From: Crotophaga sulcirostris
Lineage: Eukaryota > Chordata > Aves > Cuculiformes > Crotophagidae
Assembly: GCA_013397455.1 (NCBI GenBank)
Contig: VYZB01000079.1
Span: forward strand, 1,267,200-1,331,199
Reading direction: 5' to 3'
Length of the DNA stretch: 64,000 nucleotides
A model generated the notes under the pieces. It saw only the letters and a list, made by a program, of their open reading frames with translations, searched no databases and was not told the DNA's origin. A program made the translations under genes and the position numbers. This document shows positions 25,601 through 37,600 of this stretch, piece by piece; the first letter of the stretch is position 1, and each line of letters begins with the position of its first letter.

Positions 25601-28600
25601 AGAGATGGGAGAAATGTGCCTCATGTAGCTCTTTCTGCTTGTTAAAATCCAGCAACCAGCCTAGAGGTTGCACATGGCAAGGCCACAGGGCTTGCAACAT
25701 GTGTCTGTGTGCTTTCCCTTATCTCCTTCCACAGCTTTCAGCTTGCTAGGAGTGCTGTGTTGATGGGGAGCCCATTTTTGTGTTTACCAGGGCTATTCTT
25801 TTGCTGATGGACTCAGTGTCTTTTGCTGAAATGTTATCTGCCCTTTAACAGGCCTCCAGAGTTTTTCTCCAAACTTCATCAGGATTTATTTTTTTTTTTT
25901 TTAAATCTAGTAGAACCTTACAGGAATGCTGCTTAAATATATGAGCAATCAGCATCTCTGCAAGGCTTTGTCCTCCTAGCTGTGTAGGATGGAGCCAGGA
26001 CTGCCTAGGAGCAGATGTGGATGATGCTCACCAGCTGTCTTTGGCCCCCAGGTCCAGGCCACTGTGGTGGGTCTTCTGGCTGCTGTTGCTGCTGTAATCC
26101 TGGGAGCCATCTCCAAGGGCTCTGTGGAGCTGAGCCAGGCTGCCGTGTTGTGTGCCAGCAGTGTGACCACGGCCTTCATAGCTGCCCTTTCTCTTGGTGA
26201 GTCCTTTTGGTTCCTCAAATCAAACATGCAGCACTGAGATATGGAAAAAAACTGTGCCTTCTGCCAGGGAGACCCACCTGACATCCCTTTGGTCTGGCAT
26301 GAGGAGGAGGGATGCAGGAAGCGTTAGTCCTGTGTCTGCTGCTTTCACCTCCTCTGCATCCTTCCTTTGCCTCTCCTCCTAGCATCTGTTGTTCTCTGGG
26401 CTCTCGGCATCTGCGTCAGCAATCAAAATGTCCCACTTCACCTGACACATGAAAAATGCCCCATGCTTTGCTTAGATGTTCACACACACGCACACTTTTT
26501 CTGTATGTAATTAGGGTGATTGGCCATTGGAATGCGCTGCCCAGGGAGGTGGTGGAGTCGCCGACCCTGGAGGTGTTTAAGGGGAGATTGGATGGGGCAC
26601 TCAGTGCCATGGTTTAGATGATGGGTTGGTGTTAGTGTTGGGTTATAGGTTGGACTTGATGATCTCAGAGGTCCTTTCCAACCTTGTAATACTGTGATAC
26701 TGTATGTCCTGGGTGAAACATCAACCATCTACACTGGCCCTTTCCTAGGGGAGACTGAACTAATGCCACGCACAAAGCAGAATATTGACAGTCTGATAGC
26801 AGACAATGCCAGCCCACACTCGAGGTGGACTTGGGTCACCCAAGACCCTGTCGAGGGTTGTGGCCAGCACTGCTGTGAGCTCTGAGCCAGGCAGTCTGCT
26901 CCCCTGGCTGTTCCTCTTGCAAGGGAAACGTGATGTGGTGGGCTGGCAGGAGCTGCTTTCTGTGGCCTGGAGATGATTGTTTTGTAGTCTGCCATACGAG
27001 GGCAGCATGACACCCTGAATAGCAGGAGCTGGCAGAGCTGGAGAGCAGTTTTCTAAATGAAGGGGACAAGTTGGAGCAAGTGCATATCCTGAAGCTGGAG
27101 TCAAAGGGTCATTGTAGATGCCTTTGATGAAAAACATGGGATGAGGCAGTCGTTAAAAGAGAAAAAACAGCAGCCCAGCTTTCATTAAACTCTTCCCTTC
27201 AATATCCCTGCTCAGTGTGATACAGAGAGGCTTTGCTGTGGTACCAAGGCAGGCTTTCAGCGTTAGTTTACTCCCTGGACATGGCCACAGGTGGCCTCTG
27301 TGTGGGTCGGCATGATGGGAAGCCTCTATTTTTACCAGCAGGGAGGGAAACAGCATGAACCGTGCTGTGGGGAGGGGAGTCTGGGTGTCTGGGAGAGTTT
27401 TGTGGAGGATGACATGTAGTGTGAGGATGTGTTTCTGTATGAGGGATGTTGTATCAGGGAAAAGGCACACGTGGCATTCCTAGGGGAGAGCTGATGCTCC
27501 TGTGCATGCTCAGCTTTGGCAGGCCCATGCGAACAGGCAGAGAGAGGTTGTAAGCTGCAAGGAACCAACATTGCTCAGGCTCTCCCTGGTGCATCCTGTC
27601 AGCTGGAGAAGGACTTTGAAGAGATGTCATGTCTTGTCCCAAGGCTGCCCTTGCCAGTCACACAGCAGTGGAGGCTGGCAAGGCAGGGTTTATTCCAGGT
27701 GGCTCTTCTACATGACCACCTGGATTCCCACATGTGCATCAGGGTTTGGGGTTTGTGCTTACTAACTTGCCTGGGAAAGCAAAAGTTCCCTCCTCCGCCT
27801 TCTCCAACATCCCTTCAGGATTCAGCAGCTGAATTTTCCAGGTGCAGCACAGAAGAAGAGAGGTGATGTGGGCCACCTCAATAACCCTTGACTGGAGCTA
27901 CTCATAGCTCTTAGCACCCAGCCAGCACAAATTAAAGACTCTGAGATGTGAGGGGTCATCTGACAGCGAGGCCAAAAGGCTAATTCATGCCATTGTGAGG
28001 GAGCTTGTTGCTCCTTGGTTGTTCAAACTCTGAGAAATTTTGATCTAATATGGAAAATATCTTTGTGCTGTGAAATCCAGAGCAGGCGATGGCACCAGGA
28101 GGCTGCTGCTTGCCTGCTGTGTACTTATCTAGGAGCATCCTTCGTGCCTGGTCCTGCTTCAAGGCAGCAAAGATTAGGCTGCTCAGGAGGGGACCTTCTA
28201 CATTTGGGCTGCCTGCTGGTATTTCCTTTGATCCGTGGAATTTGTGTGTGTGCCTCTGGGCCTTTGGTGAAGTTCAGAAGGGCAGAGTCATGCCCTTCAG
28301 ATTGGTGAATGCAAGAGGACAAATTCCTGGGGATGTCCAAACTCCAGCTGCTTGGTACCGCTACAGGCAATCTGCTTCTTGCTTTTCCCAGACCCCGCAT
28401 ACCTCTGGGAACCAGAACAGCAGCTCTAGGGTGAAATACAGCAGGATGCACTCTCTGATGTCTGTTCTGTGTCTTCTCTAGGTCTGGTCATGATTGGCGT
28501 GATCATTGGAGCAAGAAAAGTTGGGATCAATCCAGACAATGTCGCCACACCCATAGCAGCAAGCCTTGGAGACTTGATAACCCTTTCCTTGCTGGCAGGA

Positions 28601-31600
28601 ATCAGCAGTACACTCTTCAAATACATAGGTACAGTCTTTAGCAGGGATTTGCAGCTCAGCAAGGGAGGGATGATTCCTTGTGAAATTATTGCAGGGTGGT
28701 TCCTGTTTCTGATGTGTTTTAGAACGGAGGGCGTCATGCCACTGGGGTAGAAAAATGACCAAAGTGGCTTTTTCCAAGCTGCCTTTTAGTGTCAAACTGA
28801 AAGGCAGAGCCTAAAAACACGACTGGGATTTGTCAAAGAAATGACCAATGCATATTGCATAGCTTTGGAACAGAAGGTTGACATACGTGACACGGAATTT
28901 GTTCCTGCATCTGTCACTGGCCAAGCATAACTGCTTTCTGTGCATGGGTAATAGCAGGTCCTTCCTCACAAAGCTATTTCAGGGTTTTGGCATTTGTGAA
29001 ATATTCTTGTATCTTCTCATGTGGAGAGCTGTGGATGAACAAGATATTATCATCTTGGAGGGGGGGGAAGGCAGTGCTGCATTGTTTTATGCTCACGGGA
29101 CCCTGAGTAGGAGTTGTGGCTTTGGGGTTAGCTGTGCTGTGGGTTGGCAGAGAGTTGGGCACCTGTTGACACTGAAAAGCTCAAAACGTGTTTCAACTTG
29201 GTGATGTGTGCTTGCCTGTTGCTTGTAAAAGGCTGGGCTATTTACTGTAAGTCTAACCTAGAATAGAAATGGGAAAACGAAAAGATCAAGCAAACTCAGT
29301 ACCTTTTGAAACCCAAACTGTTGCTCCACACTGTGAGCAGGAGCAGCGAGGCAGCTGTTCTCAGTTTGCATAACTTGTTCCATATGCCAGCAAGGGAAGG
29401 AGTGAGGGACCACACATTGCAGGGAAAGGCCCACGAGTCACTTTTGTCCAGTCCTCCTTGAGCTTCAGAGGTGATTTTTTTTTTTTTAATAGGCTTTTTC
29501 CATGACGCCATCACACCTGCCTTTGTAAAGCTAGTTGGTCATTCAGTCTCTATGACTCTGATAATATCTCCCAAGGAGCACACGGTGGAACAACATGATA
29601 ACCTCTGTGGCTGTGACCAGAAAGCATTTGTGATGTTTTCAGAGTAGTTTAAGTAGCCTCTTGAGGTGGGAAATACCAAGTGCACAGAGGCTTAGTCATC
29701 GGGAGCGTGAAGTGAAGCAGGTAGTGGGAAGGCATTGTTGGTGGTGGTTGAATAAATTCATTTTCCTTCCCAGTGTGTAGTAAGGGATAGGTCATGCTGA
29801 GACAACTTCTGGGTCCTACCAAAATGTATCCTCCAAAAATACCGGTGAGTCTGTGAAGTTTGGGTATCGTGCTGTCTGATGCAGCACCATCTCCTCATGG
29901 GGAATGCCCTTTTGCCAATGAAGATTTTCAGCTTTTTAAAAATCAACCCTGGTCCTTCCCAGTCCTGCATAATGGAGATACCAACTGTGCTAAAGGGTTT
30001 CAGCTTGCTTATGGGCTTTATGTGGGAGAAAGCGGGAGAACTGCAATGTGGAGACTGAAGCCCATTTATCCCATCAGGAGTCTTTCTGTTATCAGACTTT
30101 TTGGTAAGGTTTGATAGACTCCAATGCTCACGTCTGCATTGTTTAAGAAGGAATTAATTGCCCAAACCAAGAAGGAGTGGAGATAGGAGAAACAGTACAG
30201 CCTCTAAGTCTGTCATACAAGCCCTCAGTCCTAAGTGACTCCAGATCATAAAATGCGCTGAGAAAACAGTGGATATTTACATCCCAGAAATGACTGCATT
30301 TCAGTGCTGACTAAAGCCACACATAAAGAGTGCACCTCTTTGTGTAAGAACCCTTGATTCATTCCAAGTAGCCTGAGGCCCTGGCAATGACATTTTGAAA
30401 AATGCACACTTTGAGCCTGCTTCGTCTCCCAGATTACCTGCAAAGTCTGCGTCACAACCCACTGGCTTTGGCCCCAGCACAGAGACCAGATGGAGAGCTT
30501 TGTTGAAGAAGCATTTTTATATCAAAAGGGTTGGCATCCATCCCCATAGCTTGAAGGTGATTCTCATGCTTCTGAGTCATGTTTATTTTCTTTTAGTGCT
30601 GCACATCTAGTTATTTTTTAATTCCTTTGCTTCTAAAGGTCACTTGAAGGTTATACTCCTACCAAAGGGGAAAAGCACCTAATGGAAACACATGTAAGCT
30701 AGCACGAAAGAAACCCTGATTCTTAACTGGCTTATACATGCAAGGGAGCATTTACTCCTACAGAGCAGACCAGCTGCTCTGCAATTTTGCTAGCTTGCCA
30801 CCAAAAGAACTTATTGCCTCTTGTTTTAGTGAAGACTTGAGGTATCTGTTTTAAGTGTGATACAGCTTGCACATAGGAGTTTCCCCCTTGCCCTGCTGTT
30901 TGATTTGTACCCTGAAGCCAGAAGTTTTGTAACTTTTTGTCTTGCTTAGTTGGAGATGGAATTGGAGACTTGCTCATCTTCAAATATGGCTTGCTTTAAA
31001 TCCTGCTGATTTTCAAATAGCATACTCTCCCAGTGAGTTTCAGGGGTTAATTACGGATTTCTGTGGTGGAGTGAGGTGGTTGTGTGAGGAATATCTTGGT
31101 TCATGTGATTTTTCTGCTAATGTAACTCAGTCTGAGCAAGAGCCCTGCTGCCTTTCTTCCAGACTTCATGCAATATGATCTTGGCATCCCGTGAAGCCAC
31201 GGGCATTTAATTCACGTTTTCTTTTCCTTTCCAGATATAAAATACCTTTCTCCTCTGATCTGTGCTGTCTTCATTGTGATGATCCCTCTCTGGGTTGCTA
31301 TCGCCAAACAAAGTCCTTCCCTTGCCGAAGTCCTGAAATCTGGATGGCAGCCGGTCATTGTTGCGATGAGCATCAGCAGGTAAACTGAGGAGCTGTTGCT
31401 GAGCCCACACGCATGCTGCAGAGACACCCTGTGCTCACTTAGAAAGCCATCAAAGCAGAAAATGGAAGGGACAGCAGAAGGGTATTTTCCCAGTGCTTCT
31501 CAGCCATTGGTGGCCTTCCAACAGACTGTGAGATAGCAGAAGAGCCCAAATGACTGGAAAAAGCAAATCATCATTTTCAGTCTCGCTCACACATCTATGC

Positions 31601-34600
31601 ACCACGTAAGTGCAAGCCAGGAAACTGAAAAGGGGGATGATGACCATCACAAGTAGTCAGACTTCGACCTTATCCACCTGTAAAGACAGAAGACTAGTGA
31701 ATGTAGAGCCAGGTAGTTCCTTCATCCTGTGCTACATCTTTCAAACCCAGCTGAGATCTGGGAGGCAATTTTTAAAAAACTGCTAAGACCAGTATAAAAG
31801 TGTAGCAAAACTTCTGGGGAGGATGATAAAGCTTCCCTGGCTACTAGCAGGTTTGCTTAAGGGTGGGAAAGGAGGTATTTCCTGATCTCATGATCCAATT
31901 AACAAAAACTGTAAGGCTATGTCTTGGTGAGAACTGAGCTGTAAAAGGAAGGAATGGGGAACAGTCCAGCCGTGGCAATGGGGAAGAAGCAGAAACTCAT
32001 CTCAATGTGCTGTTTTCACAAGTGTAGGAATTGCCTTGGGGAGAGAGATTGATCCATGCTCATTGCCTGTCCTTTTTTCACAGCATTGGAGGGCTCATCT
32101 TGGACAAAACTGTAACTGACCCAAACTTTGAAGGCATGGCAGTTTTCACACCTGTGATTAATGGTAAGTTGGGCAGAGGGGGATTATATGCATACTTTTA
32201 TTTATACTTTCCCCACCTCCCCAGGGGTTATCCACTGTTGCCCCTACAGCAAAGTCTGCCTTCAAGTTCCTGCTTCCATCATGAGTGGAAGTGAAGGTAC
32301 TGGTCCCCCTTATGTCCCTACTTACTCATATCTTGAAGTGTCTCTGGACCAAAATAGCAGGCAGGGCAGAGCTGTGGGAAAGGTTAACCAGCAGCAACTG
32401 ATAGTTGTCTTCAAGTGCTATGTTGACACCTTTACTTGCATAACATCAGACCTACAAAGGATGTCGCAACAAATCCATTTTCCCTGTCTCTCTTTACTCA
32501 GCAATTTAACCTGTGTAATCATCCCCTATACAGGTCGTTGATGAAGATTAGTATTTTAAGATTATGTGTATGCATTTATATACAAAAAAGATTACACATA
32601 TGGCTTATATATAGGGATTTTTAGTATATATACATCTCTACATCTTTTATGTATATATTTATATTGGTAAATTGGTTTGAAGCCTCACAGTACTTGTATA
32701 CACAAACATACCAGTACAAACTGCTGGGGATCCTGGCATCATTGAGGATCCACTGGGTTATTTTTCTGCTGTTGAAATGTTCTTGCAGGCCAGGCCCACT
32801 CCAGGGGAAACCCATGTTCCTAGGACAGGCTTGGCTTCGGGCCGCCCTCAAAGCATGGTGTCCTCTTGCATTCTCAGAGGATGACACCCATCTGTTACCT
32901 TACTGGATCTGCATAAAGACAGCCACCTTGCTGACAAACCCTTTCCAGCATGGTTAGCCAAAGAGCCTGATGCGGAAATTACATCAACAGCAATTTAGCT
33001 GAACAATGATTGGCCCAGATGTCGGTCTGTGGGGGCAGGCGACCTGTTTGGCAGAGCTGGTGGCAGAGTTACGCGGTGCTCCCTGTCTTTGCACAGGTAG
33101 CTCCTCACTTTGCACATGTAGGGGAGTCCTGCAAAGCATGGCAGCACACAGTTCAGAAAGCTCCCATCTTGAACTATATCGAACTAGTATTTTCACTTTG
33201 ATTCCACTCTGGAAAATCTCACATTTAATGATGAAGTATTTCCCTTCAAGGAAGGGAAAATATGAAAAGCCTGTAGGATCTGGCTCCCTGTTATTTTTTC
33301 TGTGGCATTTCTACCCTGCAAATGCTCAGGGTGGTTTTTGGCTGGAAAATATAGCTGCTTTTTCATGTTTGCTAGAATTAATCAGTCTGGAAGGAATTAA
33401 TGTCTTTTAATTACCTAATGTATTTGGGCTCTGATTCATTCTTATATGATTCCTTCTCATTTAACACGTGTTGGATGCCTTCAGACAGACATGTAATCAC
33501 TCTGTGATGTTTGTTGTCTTATAAACAATAATGGCTCTCTGGGTGAATATATCGAAGAAGTGGCTGTGAGCAGCACCTGCCATTGCTTGCACTGCTTTCC
33601 CCAGGTGTTGCTTACAGACTGCGTCAAACCAGGTGCCATTACATCATCTTCAGAGGCCATGTGGCGTTTACAGCCACTGCTGGGAAGCAAAGGAAAATGT
33701 TTCTAATAAAGCAGTCAGAGGGAGATCATCACTGGTGTCTTCTTGATTTGTAAGAGCTGTTCTGCCAAGTTAATAGCGCAGCATCATTGTGACATGTGGG
33801 ATCAGGTTTTCTATTTCTCTCACTGCTGGTCTTGGTGAGCTTGTAAGTGAGTGTAAATGGACTCACCTTGGGATAGGTTTTAGACTGATGTTTCCTGCTG
33901 CAGTGAAGGTGGTTTACAGTTTTATTGTGTTTTGTCCTCATAGGTGTCGGAGGGAATCTGGTCGCTATCCAGGCCAGCCGTATTTCCACATTCTTGCACT
34001 TCTGGAGCATGCCTGGAGTTTTGCCATACAAGATGAGGCAGAATTGGCCCAACCCATGCACCACATTCTTCTCATCAGGTAGACCTTGAACCCTAGGTGT
34101 CCATGTCTCAAGGCCTGTCATCACAGATAGCTCCTTTATCAAGCCTGGTTGGCGAAGGACTAGGTGGGTTTCAAAGGCAGAACTCCCTTTACCCCTTTCA
34201 GTGAAGCTACTCAGATCAGAGAGGAAGCATCTTTGCAGTGGGCAGCTTGAAAAAAAAGCTTGTGGTATACTTGATCACTGTCATGCAAAGCAACTGGTCT
34301 TCACTAAAGAAAGTAATTGAAAAAGAATCTCAGATTTGATCTAATAGAAAGTCATTTTAACCATGGTCAGCCTACCTATGGACAGAGGGGTGAATAGAAC
34401 ATGACCTTATTGAGAATCAGCAATTCCTCCATCTTCAGCAAAGGATAAACCTAAGCATCAGCAAAACTGGATTTGAGTCTGTTGTCTTTTTACATTGCAG
34501 ATTCCTCTTGGTTTTTTCCCTGCTAGGTTGGAAGTTACTGCTAAAACAAACTAAAAACTGGGAGAGCGGGTTGCAACAAGGCAAAGCAGAAGCTGTGGGA

Positions 34601-37600
34601 GGCAGAGAGCAGCTGATAGGAGCGTTTGGACGAAGTGGAGTGGAGCAGCATGGAGCACGTCTTTGGCACACGGTTTTGGTGCTAGACAAAGCTGCTGGGC
34701 TGGTCCTGCAGATGCTCCAGATTGCTGCGTGATCTAGAAAAGGCATTAGCAATGTGGTTGGTGGGAGGGGACAGCCCCAAGTCTACACGTTAAAATATGT
34801 CACTGTGTCTTGTCTTCCTCCCACAGTCTGAAGCTGCTGTCATCACTGTTTCTGTCTCTGTCCTCTGCAGAGGTGAATTCCAAGTCAGCCCGAGTCCTGT
34901 TCTTCCTGGTTATCCCGGGGCACCTCGTGTTCCTCTACACCATCCATCTGCTGCAGGGAGGCCACACGTCTCTGTCCTTCACCTTTGTGATGTTCTATCT
35001 GATTGCTGCTTTGCTGCAGGTAAACTCCAAACTCTTATCCAAAAGGAACCTCTCAGATACCATGAAAACAAAGCAGTCTCCAGGCTAAACAGGAGTCACA
35101 GTAAAACTTCCAACAGCAGCCCACATTTCCAGTCATTTCAGATGTGCTTCCTACCAAGCATCATGCATGTTCCGTAGGTCCAGTAGTGCTTCACCCAAAT
35201 TGCCAGGGTCTGGTTTCCCACATGAGCACAGTTGCCCTTAAGGGTGGGAGAGGGTTTAGATATGAGAGGAGGAACAAGTTGTCATCATCCTCTGAGGTAC
35301 AGTAAGTGTGGTAGAGACACACTTAGCGAGGAGATATCTCTTGCTGTAGGTGGTGCTTTGTTATACCATGTTCACTCCTTGAGTCTGTAAGCCCCAAGTA
35401 TTTCTAGACCACCACTGGTCATCCCAGTAAGGGGCAAGTGAGAAACCCAGCCAGCAGATTTCCCCACTTGTTTTGGAAACTGGTTTCACATATCAAGGTG
35501 AAGACCTAGAGTTTCCTCTGGGCAAGGCCATGTGGGTCAAAAGCGAAGGGAAAACCCAGGCCTGAGAAGTTCACCTTCAAAATTCAAAGTTCTGGGTAGG
35601 CAATGGGCAGTTCGTTGTGCCTGTTCCCTTTTGTTGCTTTGCCTGCTCTGTAAACTTTGTCGCCTCACTCAGAAATGCATACGGCTGTTGCTTGAACTCA
35701 CAGAGGCTCTGACTTCGCTTGCCCTTTTAAATGTGATTCATTACTTTACAGGGTGAGGTGGCTGACTTCTCGCTTTGCCTTACAAGCAGCCTCGTGTCTA
35801 TGGGTGAATTCCTTGCATGTGTAAACAGTTGTTTTTTCCCGACCTTTGCACAACCCTGAGTCCAGCAGCACAGCCATAGTTGTAAAGGAAAATATTTATT
35901 CTTCTCTTTATGCATCGAGGTAACTCCTCAACCAGAGCCAAGCATGAAAATATGCAGAATAAATGACAGGGTGAAAAGCAGAATCCCAGCAACGCCATTG
36001 ACCCCAAAAGATTCCCATGGAGGCCAGTGGAAGAGAATATACTCAGCCTGGTTCTTTCTTCTCCTCCATAAAGACAGACTGAGAGAAAGAGAGGGGAAAG
36101 TTCGGGTCAGCTATAGGAAGCCCAAAAAGAAAAATCAGAGGCCAGAAAACATGACCTCAGAGTAAGGATTGAATGGACTGGGGTTACCTAGTCCACAGAA
36201 GAGAGGCTTGAGAAAAATCTGGTTAACAACCTTTAAGCTACCGAGCTTCTGTAGGGAGGGACAGAATAATATTTTCGCTGTGGTCATTAGGGATGGAACA
36301 TCAAATCATGGGTTTCAAATGGAAAAAAGCAGATTTATGTTAGACCTTGGGAAAACCAAGAACAGAGAAAAAAAAAGAGCCATGAGACTGATTGCTTAGA
36401 GTGTGGTGTCCCCATCTTTCAGGGTTGTTTAGCATAGGTTAAACAAATGACTATCGAGAAGGATGTGGGCATATTTGATTCTGTATTGAGGCAGAGGAAT
36501 GGTCTATATAAAACTCTTGAGTTTCCATCCAGCTTTAGTTTTTGTTATTTAATTTGCTTCCCCCAACTCTCCTCCTCCCTCTTCCCCCACCAGCTTGCAG
36601 TTTTCACCTTCAGAAATGCTGTCTCTGGCTTTGGTTCCTGTTGTGCTGTGGTCTCCCACGGAGGGACCACCAGATGTGGGGTGCAAATTCTCTCTCCCTT
36701 CTTAATTCAATTAACTAGACAGTCTTTAATCTTTAACCAAAGTATTTTTTTCCTCCGTCTGTTTATCAGAATCAGGAATGAAATAGGAATTAAAAGAAAT
36801 CACAACAAAGATTTTAAAACTGTTGAGATGAAAAAAAGAAATTATTTTCTTTTTTTAATATGTCAGTGCTGCTTGGGATAACTTTGATGTAAAAACTGCC
36901 TCAAACTCCAGCTGTCCACTGAGGCTTTTAGGAAAAACAAGGTAGACGCAATCTGAATTTCTAATGGTAAAAAGAAGGACGAAGAGAAAAAATCTGGCTA
37001 AACTTATCCTTTGGGGCTTGCCTGCGTATTCATAGCAGCCCAGTTTCCGGTGGAGTGAATGGGAGCACTCCCTTCATCGCATGGGAAGTGCGAACTGTAC
37101 CTTTGGGAGAAGCTTTTGGTGTGGCCAGACTCCCATTTTGGGCCATGTGATGCTGCTGAGCAGTTCAAGCGTGGTCCCCACACTTGTGGCTGGCAGCACG
37201 GGCCGTGGCACCATGGGTGATGCCAGGGCAGTGCAGTGCCCAAAGGCATGAGCCAGCTACACCCACCCCACAGCTCCACCCCGAAGAGAACCACAGTTCT
37301 CTGGGGAAGATGTTAACTCTTGGTGATACCTTTTAGCTCCGGTACCTTGGCATGGCCATCTCATTTTGGCTGAGGGAGGCTGTGCTTTACCTTCTTGTTG
37401 CCTCAAAGCAGGGGGCCTGTCTTCTCTCTTCTCAGGTGGGAATCCTGCTCTATGTTGCTGACCTAATTGTGCGCCTGATGTGGAGGAAGGCACTGGATCC
37501 AGATAATTTCTCCATCCCCTACCTCACTGCCCTGGGGGATCTCCTGGGCACCGGGTTCCTTGCCATCTGTTTCCGCCTGGTTTGGCTTGTCCACGGCGCA

